From the NCBI GenBank assembly GCA_013398015.1, contig VZRR01012944.1, forward strand, positions 248,001-312,000: a stretch of DNA of 64,000 bases, given 5' to 3'. A model generated the notes under the pieces. That model saw nothing but the letters and a program-made list of their open reading frames with translations, was not told the DNA's origin and did no database searches. Each line of letters opens with the position of its first letter. Position 1 is the first letter of the stretch. A program made the position numbers and the translations under genes. Positions 27,801 through 40,700 of this stretch are shown here, one piece after another. The DNA is from Oreocharis arfaki. Lineage: Eukaryota > Chordata > Aves > Passeriformes > Paramythiidae.

Positions 27801-30800
27801 TAACCTGTTCCTCGATGAAGTAGCACTTACATGCTACAGTCTTAGGAATAAGAGTGTCCTTTCTCTTTGCAAAGTTCACTTAGGTGGTTGATCACAGTAT
27901 GGGGCTCGTAAACATGCTAGCATAGTACCCACTATAGAAATCAATTGGAAGACAACTTTCAGCTGGGGGGGAAGTTAAGAAGAATAGCAATGAAGGTTGC
28001 ATTGCTTGTCTTGTCACAATTTTCCACCCTCAAAATTAAATTATTTTGTGTGAAATATCACAGGGATTTGCCAAGGTGTTTTGTGTGCATGTACTTGGGT
28101 TACGCCTCTGACACACTTCAGTTTATCTGTCAGCTCTGCAGATTTCGTGAAGCCTTCCTTCTTTTGGAAGGTTTCAGGTCTGATTTAGCCTGGACAGCAT
28201 AAAAAAAGATTGGATCTTGTAAGGAAGATAATAGCTAGAAAGCAATTAAGTTCAATATCCCTTATCTTTTGAAGAGTCTTTTTTCTGATATTGTTGTCAG
28301 AAAATGTTTCTCTGTGTCTAAAAAGCTACATTGGCACCGAGCTAGTCATAGTGTAATGTAGAGTCCAAACATATGGTCATTTGAGTTAATTTTGAAGAAG
28401 TGAGATGAAATAAAAGAAGTCAGCCACTGCCATCCCTTTGTCAACGTAAAATTTTGCTGTTTGCTTGATTCAGATTTAAATGCACGAAAAGAAAAATCTT
28501 CAGTCATAGTCTCAACTACGTATCCACAAACTACTATTTTTGGGAAGCAACATATTGATGGCACGTAGTTTCATATGAATCCTTCTTTTAGCAAGTTGGT
28601 AATGACATCTTGTGCGACATGTGTTCTGTTTTTCGGTTTATCTGAAGCTTTTAGTAGTATGATGCACTGGTACAATATGTGCAAAACTGTATCTAGTTAG
28701 GGCTCCACACTAACATCCTTCCAGAAATCAGTGATTCCATAAGTAGCTTCTAAAAAATGCTTTACTGCTGACTCTTAGACCCAAAAAAGCAACAGCTTTG
28801 GAGAGAGATTCAGAACATGGGTGTTCTCTCTGGTAGTTCTTACATTCTCAGTTTCTAAGTTTTATTCTAGTTTTATGAGTGAAGGTATCTCCTATCAATT
28901 CAAAGCTGTTGTAGACTCATGGTTAAAGCTATTTATTTTTGTGCTAATAGTAATTTGAAATAAGTGTATTTCTCCCAGCCTGGAAGTGTGCTTGGCACTT
29001 TACTTGCAAGGTTGAAGGTTGGTTCTTTCTGTATGAAGACTTTAAGATAATACCCATTATGCAAGCAGTCAAAATTCAATTCAGAATAAAATGTGTGTAT
29101 TTTTAGTTGTAAAAGCAGTGCTTAATTTATTAAGCTAACTAAAGTTACAGTAAATGACTTTGCTTTCATGTTTGATTGTGGAATTGGCTAACTTGATATT
29201 CAAGAGTAGTGACAGAAATCTCACCATTTACAAAATTTTTCGTGTTGCAGCCATATCATATCAGCAGTTGGTTAGTGGTAGCTGCTGTATGGACACATCT
29301 ATCATGTAGAATTACAATATTCCACAACATCATCCAAGAAAGCTATGCCATGGTGGGTTTTTAAAAAAAAATTGACAGTTTTAGGAGATAGTCCTTTATG
29401 AACCTTGTTAAATCCAGTCTAGAGGGCAACTTTCTTCCATGGGATAATCCGTCCTGCACGCAATTTGTCTCACTCATGCTAACTTACTGAGTTAAAAATG
29501 AGTCTGCAATTATTGTGCATTTATACCTGGTGTACCAGATGTCAGTATAGTGTCCACGTCTGTTCTGTTTGAGAGAGTTTAAATTATGTATCCCCAGAAA
29601 AAGAAATATATATTCAAAATATTTAACCTTGGATTTTGCAGTTATTGCTCATTTGATTTGTGATGTTGCGCTTTTGAATGTGAAGATAGTTACAAATTAT
29701 GCAAATTCTCCTAGTATATGTAGGTTCTGGTCTTTGAAATATGAGCTACAAAGTATTTGCAATTATTTTGGTTATTAACATTAGCCACTTGTTAAGATAC
29801 ACCACTATGCAGGCTTGTATGCTGAAATTTTAAAACCAACTAATCCATGAACAAGTAGTTTGTCAGAAGTGTGTCTACAGATCTGTTTGTGCAAAAGACA
29901 CCTGAAATCTGGAATGGGGAAGATTTTTTTTTTGCCTACCTTGCTTAGGTATCTTATTGATTGCCAAATTGTAGTAATAGGTTTTTATCTGAAAATTCGG
30001 AGGCGAGTTCAGATAAAATGGAAAAAAAAGGGCAGGAAAATTGAGTTTTGAATAATGTGATATATGCAGAAAGCACAGCGAAAATTTTGCATTCAATTTT
30101 GTCTATTCAGTGGTGGCTCTTGTTTGCTGGAGAATCACATACCAGAAACGGTTGCAAGTTCCCTACCGTTGCTGTAAGCATGCACACAGTGTAAGAGCTG
30201 CAGAACGTGTTTCTCATGATAAAGTACAGATTTTAATGCAAAGCAAATATTGCCATGCTGGGGCATTGTATATTTCTTTTTTGTCATCTAGTAATGGTTT
30301 TTCTTGGAATCCTATGTGTCAGAATTGCAGACAGTGTTATTGCAATCATGGCTACAATTGCTTTTCTTTTTTTTTTTTCATGTATGTTCTGCCAGTGCAC
30401 GCTCTGTAACTCTATTTTGGTTTTTCCCTATTGCTTATAACTCTGCAAATTGAGGTAAGTTTTAGATGGTAATTTCTAAACTTCATAATTGCAATATTTG
30501 TATTCTTGGTAAGGAAGAGGGGGGAGAAAGGGAGGATTTTTCATATCTCTCAGATCTATTGGTCTATTCTCCAAATGACAGGTTCCTGACTGATCAACTA
30601 TGCCACCTGCTACTAAAGCTCAGTAATATTAGTCTGTGCAATGGCTTCACTCTCATCTCACACCTCAGAGATCTTGAGCTCAACCCCAGGCATCCCCTGT
30701 GTGTTTAAATCAGCTTAACGGCTCATACAGTGTGCTGATTTCCTTGTAGGCCTCTGTTTTCTCAAAAAGTGATCACCTTTTGCCAATGCCCTCAGGATTA

Positions 30801-31682
30801 AACAGGGCAGTCTGGTTTTCCTTTTCTGCATTGGCTATACCTTTGTAGTCAATAAAAGACTAACTAGAAAAGAATCAGCTGATGAGAGAATCAATCTTCT
30901 GGAAGCCTCCCCACAGTTTTCTCATCATTTTTGTGCCGTCTGTCATCTCAGATTGTAAAATGGAAACCAAAACTCAGTATGTGGGAAGACTTTTAGTGCT
31001 CCTTGTTAACAAAAACAGTAAGACCAGGGGTTTTGATCTTATGAGTGTATAGGTAAACAGTACGCTGTAAGTGTGCACTCTTGAAGTAGCTTTTCCATGT
31101 TTCTAATGGAGGTCTGCGAAAAATTATCAAAGAAGTATCACAAAGGTCTCATGACATGCTGTAGTGTAGATATCCATTCTGAGTAGGTCAGGTTAAATCT
31201 GAAGTTCTTCTCTATAACAATACAGGGGTATCTTACAGAACAGCTGTACCATTTATCATGGTATAAAAGCCATATAAATAGAAAAGGTCTTTAAAATATA
31301 AGTGAAGCTTTTTTTTCCTTTCACTACTTGCTAAGTTAAAACAGTGGTCTGTCTTGATAACTAGTATTATGCAACTAATTTTAAGCTTTTTGAATAATAT
31401 CTTACTTCAAGTTGGTTTATAATGACAGATGGACAACTTAAAAAAGAATTGGAGGTTCATCATAATCATAATTCTTTACAGTTCTAAATTTTTCATTCAA
31501 ATGTATCACAGTAGTTTACAAATATTAATTCAGTGTTATAATCACCCACCCACGAAGCAGGTCAGCATCCTAGTTTTACAGAAGTTCAAAGTAGGGTATC
31601 AAAAGGTTAAGAGCTGTGAGGAATTAAGGGGTCTGTTGTTATGCACCAGAAGGCTCATGCTGGGAACTCTATTTTTTCCACA
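24833..31682. other. Unique AT-rich non-coding DNA, no gene seen
   Basis: Apart from the microsatellite at 27366-27409 and a T17 run at 26363-26379, nothing can be named. The longest frame is 132 codons at 27493-27891 on the + strand. It is overlapped by two - strand frames (27516-27773 and 27661-27879) and shows no motif, so I treat it as chance. Confidence 0.55.
27366..27409. repeat. TA/GATA microsatellite
   Basis: About 44 bases of alternating TA broken twice by GATA and once by GTATA. The - strand frame crossing it reads as alternating Tyr and Ile. It should be length-variable between individuals. No function is implied. Confidence 0.9.
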
Positions 31683-33424
31683 TCATACTTTAAACTTCAT
31701 TTGAAATCTGATTTCCTTTCCTGGGCTGAAAATCCAGGGAGGAGTAGCACAGAATGTGCGGGTTATATTAGTGACTGGTTGACAGTAATGCTGAAGCACT
31801 GAGATTAAGGAGTGTTTAACTAGGATCACATAAAGTAGCAAAGGTGACTGCATCACCATCTCCAGCAGGGTATGTCCTCTTTCTCTGTCTGCAGGTGCTC
31901 TGGGCATTGCCATACTGTTCCCTACAGAAGGGGAGCTCTCAAGCTTTGCACATTCTACAAAAAACCTGTCAGATACCACTTTCTTGTGATGGACTATGGC
32001 AAACCTTGGTTACTCACTCTCATTTACCTGACACTCAGACAGTGTATCTAATGTTGATGAAAAGGTTTAAATATATTACCTGTGATTCTTGTACAAAAAT
32101 TCAAGTACAGATCTCTGTCCCAAAAAGAGGGCTAATTGCCACAACTGAGACAGATCCCTTTTGCAGTTTTAGTTGCCTAAGTCACAACTAGCAATTAGGA
32201 AACTTCTAAGAACAGTAGTATCAAATACAGTTTGTCACCAGCTGTACATATTGCAATGCGTTTTTATCAAAAATTCAAAAATGAAGATGTGAGATTTCCC
32301 TTCTAGGGAAGTTCATTTCGCCACCTTGAACAAACACCTGAGAAATTCAGAAACAAGGTAAAGAGGTACCTGACTCTGTTCCTCCCTTGAAGAGGTCTGG
32401 ACTATGAAATATTTAGCAGATATTGGCTCCATTAGAAGCCCAGGAGACATCATTTCAGAGCAGAGTCGTCTCCCTATTAAGACATCGTCTGAAAGCTTTC
32501 AAGCTAACTTTCATTTATTTCAAAGCTATAGAATTATTGATGGGTTGGGTCTCAGCTGTAGATTCCACAAATATAGAGACATCCCTTTGCTTGGGGCATG
32601 GTGCCACCAAGATGAGCATAGCTGTGATGGCTTTTTGTTGCAGTCATGTATTGCTTCATTCTTTGGCAGCTTTAGATGGTCAGTCATCTAGCAGAGTTGC
32701 TTTCCTTTTTATTTCAGAGAACTTTGCTAGAAAAATTGTTCTAGAAGACATATCTATTGAAGGATTCCTATCTTTGGGCAAGCTCTTCAAGGCTCATTTA
32801 GGGGAGGAATTTGTTTTCTTTGGCCACTGTTTTTTTTCTTACTTCCAGTATTACTTTTAAAGATAGGAGAAACAAGAACTGTAACAACTGCATGTGTTTC
32901 AGGGGCAAGCCAACAATACAGTTTGTGCTGCTTCAATTCTTGATGTCAGCTTCTAAAGCTGGATTGAGGATGCCTACTCTAATATCACCACCTATCAAAC
33001 CCCCTCAGAGATATTTAAAATGCAGGTGACACTAATAAATATTCTTTCCTTATTAAATCTGTACTTTTTGTTGTCCTTCAGCATACATAGAAATTTGCTT
33101 TGTGGTCATATCAGCTTGCTATCTGCCAGGCTGCTCTTTTCCTACCACACCAAATCACAGTTTCTCAAAGGATTTTTTCAGATTTAACTGCTGGTCAGAT
33201 AATCTCTTCAGAGCCCCTTCAGGTTCATGGCACTACATCTGGGCTCTGGAATGTTGCCTAGACCATCTCATTTTGAAGCCTGTTTATCTGAGGTTTATGT
33301 GATTTTTTGTACACACTATGCTGGAAACTTTTTTGACAAATTACTCAGTCCAAAATTTCATCTACTTGTTAAATCTACAGTTTTCTGGATCCATGCTTTG
33401 GGAGCAAATATAATCACATGCTAA
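31683..33424. other. Open-frame-dense non-coding block, identity unknown
   Basis: This 1.7-kb block holds an unusual concentration of open frames on both strands for so AT-rich a window: 31683-31979 (-, 98 codons), 31844-32191 (+, 115), 32404-32691 (+, 95), 32423-32860 (+, 145, using a TTG start), 32811-33029 (+), 33102-33302 (+) and 33227-33424 (+). Base composition is slightly less AT-rich than its surroundings. I recognise no protein family on either strand. On the - strand between about 32830 and 32290, one frame reads as a mixed, protein-like composition but is broken by eight stops, six of them TGA. That is about the number expected by chance, so coding origin is only a suspicion. An old unclassified transposon, a decayed processed gene and chance all remain possible. 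Confidence 0.35.
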
Positions 33425-36400
33425 ATATACCCCATGCAAAGTTTTTCAGTTTGCTTTATCAATTATTTCTAGTCACAAGCAAATATTTTGAAGAGATATT
33501 TCGAAATATACCAAAAGGGGTAATACAGTTTATCTAATTTTATAACCTGTTAACTGGCATACTAACCTAAACATCAAACCATACTTTACTGTTGTACAAG
33601 TAGCATGTTCTTGGATTGAAGAACGAAATCAGAATCTGTAAAGGGATGTCACAGAATAACTCACCAATATTTCTACTGAAAGTATTTTCATTGAGGAGTA
33701 TGCGCTGATATTTTTCTTACGGTTTGGTAAGCAAATGAACTTTTTAAGATTGTAATGTTCAGATTGCCAGTACATGGATGTGTCTCCTAGTATTGCAAAT
33801 ACTTTTTGGCAATCTGCCACTGATTTCCTTTCGCAATATCTCTTAACCTCATAGACATTGTATGTTTAAATCAGGTCTGACAGAACTTGGAATAGCCTTT
33901 ATTTCCATGATAAATGTCATATGGTGAAAACATAAAGTACTTGATTCATTAAAATAAGTGAAAATTGGGCTCTCTACATGGTAGGTAAAAAGGACAGATT
34001 TTTCTTAGAGCTGCAGTTACAATGATTGGACCAGAATACCACAAGAAATGTTGTCTTCGTAGATTTGTTTCCAGTCTGTTGAATTTATTACATTCATCTT
34101 TACCTGTAAAATAAAATACAACAACTGATCTGTGTCAGTCCAGTTTACCAGTTTCAGATGCCAAAATGTAGAAACGAAGAATGAAATGGGATCATCTACT
34201 CACCACTTTTTTTTTGTCTGTTTGGAAGTGGTTATAATGCATGTCTATGACTTCTGCATAAAGGTCCTGGCAACACTTAGAGTGAAAATTTCTTTTTACA
34301 ATTTTTGCCTTCTGTAATTTGGTTAGTCTTACACAACTTGTCGAACTTAGCTTTTTCTCTGTCATGCTACACGAAACTGATTTGTTGAGGGCAGAACTTA
34401 AGATGAAAAATATTCTCAAATCAAAACCACTTTAGATTTGATTTTCATTGTCCTAAGGTATTTTCCTGTTGCAATTGCATTTTTTGGATCGTTTGCTCAG
34501 AATGTGCTCTCCTTTCACTGATAATCCAACCTGATTTGTCATGGCATCAAAGTCTCCCACAATTCACTCCTTGGAGTGCTCAGAAGCGAACACCCAATTA
34601 AATCCAGTAAAAGTCTTCCATCTCCTGAGCATGAATTTTGTGGAGGACCTAATTTAAAACAGGCTGGAGTATAGGTTTATATTGTCAGGCATCTTTTTTG
34701 CATGTAAAGCAGTCTTGATAAAATGAGATACCTACATAAGCACATAGAATCTCTAGGTATAGGTCAATTAATTGAAGCTAGGAGAATTGTTCCTTGGCTC
34801 CCCAGGAGCCACAAATCATGGCTTTAACTAGCAGGCATTTGCTATAGTGGCTACCATTTCTGTAGCCTCATCTGAGAATAGTTGTCCAGGTGTGTTCATT
34901 GCAGTCTGGTGTCCACTGGCACAAAGGCACAGGATTAGGAGTGCAACAAACAAGTCATTTCTACACTGGAGGGAAAAAATGAATAATGTGAAGAAAAAAC
35001 TGAATGGGTAAAGATTAGCATTTACTCTGTGTAGCAGTCAGTCCAGATTGCAGAAATAATGGTGTACCTGTCAATCATTGGCTTAGCTGAAACGTTGCCT
35101 GCATCAACATCTGCCAGCATTGTCATGTGGAACCTTTCAGAACATTATGTAAAGAACAGAGATCACTGCTAAAAGTGTCTTTATTTTTCCCTTGTTTGAA
35201 TATTTCTCACATATAGTAAATACGAAAAGATAAACTGAGTGAATATAGTGCAGTAAGGATGAGGGACAGAATATAAAAGGAAGGCTAGAGAATATAGTGT
35301 CTCTATGGCAGAAAATGAATGATGGATTACGAATTTGTTAAAACTATGTTACTTAGAGTTGAAATATATTGAACTGCTTCTGTACGTAAGGCAGAAAGTT
35401 TAAGTTAATGTGAGATTGCATCACTGCAGCCTTTGGGAGCAGAAGCATATTTTTGTGGTAGGGAAGGTGGGTGTTCTGCACTTTGGTGCCTGCAAATGAC
35501 CTGCAAACACACTCTCCCTTAGCAGATAGATAAACTGACCTGTTGCAGGATGAACTCTTTTGTGCTAAAGCGTGTAGCACTCCTCCTCAGAGCACCTTCA
35601 TCTACTCTAGTAAGTAACTGTTGGAAGTTTTCACATGAGGTGAAGTAGTAATCCAAAAGAGAGATTTCTTGGCCAAAAATTGTATTTAAAATTTGTTGTG
35701 AGATTGCATTTTGCTGAATTCAGATTGATTTTTGATGAAGCATCAGGAGTAATGTCTTTTTCTTGCTTTGGTGTGGAGAAAGTATCTTTTTTTTTTGTCA
35801 AGAATTATTTCAGTTTGGGTTAAAATTTTTATATTGTTTAAAAAGACAAGCCAATTATAGCATAAAAAAATCAAACCCTAGCTGTATATTTCAGATTGTT
35901 AAAATGAGGAATGCTTCAAGTAGGAAAATGATTCAATTTTTTGCATTTTATGAAAAGAAGTATTTTTTAATATTTCTGGTTATTGAATCAAAAACAGTCT
36001 GATATAGGGGGAAAAAAATCTTGAAAGTTCTGTCAGTATAAGAAAACAGCTTTCTTTCAACTTCTTCCTGTTATAACATGTTCTATTTTGGGGGTGAGTT
36101 TCTTTCTGGTTTTATGTCACCATTTCCACTGATAAGTGGAAAGACAGATTGTTGCTTCCCCTTTCATTTCAGAATTAATCCCAAGTATTAATTAAAATAT
36201 GGTTAACCTTTAAAACAAACTTGTGTCAAATTTCAGAGCTAGAAAAAGCTACTTAATGTAGAAAAGAAGTTTTGTTCTCCAGTTGTTTCTGAAAAGTATT
36301 TCTGTCAAAAAAAGATGTGATAATTTGATGCATGTGGGATGTATGCTAAACTACAAACATTAAGAACGGCAGCTCTTTTTCAAAATTTAAAAGAAAAAAG

Positions 36401-36649
36401 ACCTTATCAACACATTTGGAATCTTGTCTTTCCAATCCATCTGTGCCCCTCAACCCTTGCCCTTGTAGTGACCATATGGGTCAAGACAGAGTCAGGGTGG
36501 TGATCAGAGATGTGAGAGAAGACTGCTCCCACATCCCTTTCCAGGTTCCTTGTTGTACTCTTTCCTTTCTCCTTCTTTGAATTTCCAGGTGAAAAAAGTA
36601 ATAGGAAGATAAATGTGGAAAAATATTATTTGCACTTAATGTAGTTTTA
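33425..36649. other. Unique AT-rich non-coding DNA, no gene seen
   Basis: Only frames under about 80 codons occur, in overlapping pairs on opposite strands. There is no repeat family, RNA gene or CpG-rich segment that I can name. Short T-runs near 34207 and 35789 are the only low-complexity features. Confidence 0.55.
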
Positions 36650-37095
36650 AATTATTCTTTTTTTTTTACTCTTGCTTAGTTTTTTAACAATATCTCTTTT
36701 TGCTTCCAGTATTTTCTGTCATCTCTTTTTTTCTCCTCACTATTCTTTCTCTTTCTAGTCATTGGGCTAGTTTTTATTTTTTAAATTAATTAATTTATTT
36801 TTGCCTAGAATTAGAGTAATTTTTCTTGTTTGGTGTGCTTTTGTTTCAGCTTCTGTATGTTTTCCTCTGACATGATTGTGAACAAGGGCTTTTGGCTTTC
36901 ATTTCTCGATTTCTTTCTCTAAACCCCTTTTGCTTCATCTAAATTCCTTCTCTTTCCAGCTCTACCTTCTCTTGTTTCCATCTGGCCTGCACACACCTGT
37001 TTCCCTTTTGTTTGGCTTGTTTTTTTCTTTTTCTTGTCACCTTTCCTCTCATTGCAGTGAGTGCCTTTTTGCATAGGAGAGAGAAAGGCAGCCTT
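36650..37095 (+). repeat. Pyrimidine-rich low-complexity block
   Basis: About 445 bases of the + strand are strongly T and C biased, with repeated TTTCT, CTTTCTC and TTCC words and a T-run at about 36658-36668. It ends in a strong splice-acceptor-like sequence, a long pyrimidine run followed by CATTGCAG at about 37050-37058. That resemblance is a by-product of the composition unless transcripts show otherwise. The purine-rich block at 37130-37340 follows directly. Confidence 0.6.
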
Positions 37096-37129
37096 AGCAA
37101 ACACCTCTTCAGCACCCATGCAGTAGCTT

Positions 37130-37340
37130 CAGCTCACTTTGAAAGGGACTATGAAAGAGCAGAGAAGAGTAAGGAAGAAGATTATGGGTCAAATGTCCTA
37201 AAAGGACTGGGGAGAGGGGGAAAGAGAGAAGAATGAAGAAAACAAGAATATTTAGGAGGAGAACAGAGGAAATCCAGAGTGACTCTAGGGAAAGAGAAAA
37301 GAAGTGGTGATGGGGACAAGGAAAAAGGTGGGAGTCTGGA
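37130..37340 (+). repeat. Purine-rich low-complexity block
   Basis: About 210 bases of the + strand are mostly A and G, with GGGGAGAGGGGGAAAGAGAG-type runs around 37210-37229. Its complement is pyrimidine-rich, so the 171-codon - strand frame at 37109-37624 arises from Ser, Leu and Phe codons in this bias and from reading the CR1 fragment backwards. It is not a gene. A + strand frame at 37012-37236 runs into this block and is Lys, Glu and Arg rich for the same reason. Confidence 0.6.
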
Positions 37341-37445
37341 TGAATCCAGTTAGATAAAACCTCCCAGTAGGAAGTAATGTAGAAAAAATAGGGGCTGCAG
37401 ATTCCACTACATAATTTTGTTCCTCTCTTCTTCTGTTGTAATTTC

Positions 37446-37733
37446 AGCCCTCCATTATGTGAAGGGAGCCTACAAGAAAGATGGGGAAAGATTTTTGCAG
37501 GGACACGTGGTGACAAAACGCGGGTGAATGGAGAGAGGACTTGGTTAGACATTAGGAAGAAATTCTTTGTTGTGAGGGTGTGAGGCACTGGAAGAGGTTG
37601 CTCAGAGGAGTTGTGGATGCCCATACATAAAAGTATTCAAGGGCGGGTTGAATGGGGCTCTGAGTAACCCATGGCATGGAGGTTTGAACTAGAAAATCTT
37701 TAAGGTTCCCAACCTAAGCCATTCTATGATTCT
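37446..37733 (+). mobile_element. CR1 LINE fragment, 5'-truncated 3' end
   Basis: This is a non-LTR retrotransposon remnant. The 5' part (from about 37447) reads in one frame as Ala-Leu-His-Tyr-Val-Lys-Gly-Ala-Tyr-Lys-Lys-Asp-Gly, which fits the conserved tail of the CR1 ORF2 reverse transcriptase (usual form FQYLKGAYRKDG). The following DNA carries familiar CR1 3' words: TTAGACATTAGGAAGAAATT at 37544-37563, a GAGGCACTGGAAGAGGTTGC word at 37581-37600, and the terminal CCATTCTATGATTCT at 37719-37733. Small indels break the frame, and part of the usual 3' UTR appears to be missing. About 290 bp remain of a full element of several kb, which is the common state of CR1 in birds. Inactive. Confidence 0.93.
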
Positions 37734-40700
37734 GCCAGTTAGTTAACTTTAACTCAGGCAGAGGGAGGAAGCATATGCATGGGATTCACCCAAATTTGGC
37801 TTTTATTTATTTTTTTTTTAAATTTTTGGTCTGGCTGTTTTTCCTCTTTATTTATCTTTTTTTTCCATGCACTTGCTCTCTGCTAGAGGAGATCTCTTCT
37901 GCAAGGTCATTTGACTGTTCTCAGAAATGCTGAATAGTGCAATGGTCTCATAATTATTCAGTGACTGTAGTTACTTCTGAGGTTTTGTTGCTTTGTATCA
38001 ATTTATTTAAAATGTTAAGAAGTACATGATCGAAATATTGGAGAGTGTGATGAAGCACTGAAATAACAGAAAATGCAGCAGTATTGTAGAGGTGTTTTTA
38101 CAGTTGTTTTCTTCAGCCATGATTTCTCTGTCTCTTTCTTCAAAACTAGATAGAGAAAACTTTTAGAGACTCAAGGGATGCACAAAAGCCTTCCATTGAA
38201 AGTCAAGAGAGCCTTTGAAATTGTTCCTTATATGTATAAAACATATTCTGTGTTTTGTATTGTGATAGAAATTAAAATTTATTTATTCAGTGGAGTAGAT
38301 CTTATTTATTTCACTAAGATCTAAAATTTACTTGGTCAGAAAACATTTTGGGGCTCTTAGGCAAAAATAAACAGATAATAAGGAATGTAACTTTTGTATA
38401 ATTCACATTTTGTATCATTTATATTATAGTTGTACTTCAGAGACTCAGTGAAGACGCTGAAATTTCACTGTGCTGTGTTTCACACAAATACTCAAGAAAG
38501 AGCAATCTGTGTCCCAGAGAATTTGTTATCCAAATAGGTGAGGTGGACAGGAGAAGAAATGAGTACACATAAGAATAGACTGCTTCTTTTCTAAAAATCA
38601 GTCAGTAAATGAATGGTAGAGGAAAATCGACATACGATCTGTGCCTCCTTTGCTCTAATATCCAGCCCTTGGACCACATCCATCCTTCCCATGCAGTCAT
38701 GCAGGGTATTTTCCAACTGCCTGTTGTTTTCCCATGTCTGAAGCCTCAGATTTTTTACACTTGATGCACAACATTCTGCTCTTTGTGTCTGCAAAATTGG
38801 TTATTGTATTCCTATTTTCTTAAAGCATTTTTAGAGCCCTCTACCCATAGCACACACTTCTGTTGATTCTCCTTCGAGCCTCTCTAGCACCCACCTTATG
38901 TGTAGACAGGGCTGGTGGCTTTGCTGTTCACGTTGCTTCTGCCACCTGCAGCAGCAACATCGATTTCAGAGTTGTGGTGACAGAAGAAGCAAAACCTTCT
39001 TATGCTAAAAGTGAATATTCAGTCTATGAACTGAGAATCACTGTGATGAACTTACTGGCAGTGGCTAGAAAATAAATATATTTTTTAATCACAATAATGC
39101 AAAAGGTTTTTTGATAATTTTTTTTGTGGCTCTTAGCAATAGAAGAACAGAAGTAGTATTTTAAGAAAAGCAAAAAAACCAGATATCAGAATCTTGGGGA
39201 ATGCAGTACTTTTTTTTTTTAAAAACTAGAAAAATTAACCCACCAAATCAGAAAACAAATACTCCCTTGCCTTGAAAAAAGAAATAAACAATTTTTCAAT
39301 TAACTTGTGTGATAAGACTTTAAAGAGCTACATATTAATGCACATCAAAATTTTGAAGAACTGCTTCTCACTGTTTCTTAGGAATTTTTTTATAAGAAAA
39401 CTGGAAATAAAACCACACTGCTCAGTATGCATGCAAATATTGTTCTGGTATTAACACATGGCAAATTTTTCAGTGCTGCATATACGCATATTGTTTGAGC
39501 ACGTAATATGATGTTTTATGGCTTTGGTACTGTCCACTGGTTCCCCATGGACAGGATGTCAGATCTATTTATGTATTTCATTAGGTACTGCCCTGTTAGC
39601 CTAGTGCTAGCTTGGAAAGAAGATAAGACTCCTGTGCTGCTGTTATAGAAGGGATGTTTCTACCCTGTAAGCGAAGAGATGCCCTGTGCTTTTAGAAATG
39701 GTGGTTGTGAACCCTGTTCTCCAAGCCACATGCATGTAGCTGGCTGCTGACCATGTATGTGTGCATTCAGCCGCCAGCTCTTACGCACCGGGAAGCTTTT
39801 TCCCCTGAAGAATTTCTTTGTTCTGTTTTTATTTCTGTAAACTTACTAATATTCCCAGAAACTCATAAGCATACACAAACCTGAGCCACTTCACCTGCTG
39901 TCAGAGATATGACGAGCTTATTTTCAAGTGTACAGTTCTACAGCTGCTGTACAAAAGATCATATTTATAAAGCCGATCTCTTATCTGAAGGAGTAGCTTC
40001 ATTATTCTACTTCATTGCCTGATAGCCCCGACTATGAGAGCTGTGTGAATGGTAACCACAAAGCTGTTCCATTATTTAACTCTGAGCTGCTCTCCATGAC
40101 TCTCTCTGGGTTGATTTCATCATTTTCCTCCATGTAGGATTTTTCAGTTTGTTCATATTTGAAGGAAAAAATAAAGAGGTATAGAGAATAAAAAAAAACT
40201 TGGTAAGGCCAATTTTACCAGTCTTGGAGCCCCTGCAAAGCCATTCATTTGGTGCCCTTGATTATGGTAAAGGTGAAAGTGACCACTTTCATTCCTTTTT
40301 CCTTAAAGGTGCTTTGTTTTGAGTGAGAGCAATGATAAAAGTCAACACTGGCTTTCAGGTTAGAGCTGTACGGGTTGAAATTTAGACCATTTAATTTTAT
40401 GTGAAAGTATTTGAAGTTCTTGCTTTTCATAGCTGAGAAGAATAAAATGTTTACAGGATATTTGCAAGTAGTTACTATTATTTTTTCACACATTAATAGT
40501 ATGCATTTCTGGGTGAATTGTAGGGAAAAACCAGTTTAAATCTCCGTATTTCTTTCTGAGTTTAAAATAAGATTGATCCTAATGTAAAAGTCAATTCCCA
40601 CAATGTTAAACTGATTTTGAACAGATTTTTTATTTTATTGTTTTTATCTGTTCTATACAACTGCTGATATTTTATATCTTTTACAAATGAACAGATTTTC

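Noticed and set aside
27493..27891. A 132-codon open frame on the + strand
   Set aside because: Two - strand frames overlap it, it has no motif, and no conservation information is available. Chance is the simplest reading.
37050..37236. A strong splice-acceptor-like site followed by a Lys/Glu-rich open frame
   Set aside because: Both the acceptor-like tract and the Lys/Glu bias come from adjoining pyrimidine-rich and purine-rich blocks. Spliced reads would be needed to revive it.
37109..37624. A 171-codon open frame on the - strand, the longest in the window
   Set aside because: It reads the CR1 fragment backwards and then the complement of a purine-rich low-complexity block. Its residue bias (Ser, Leu, Phe, His, Pro) follows from that composition.
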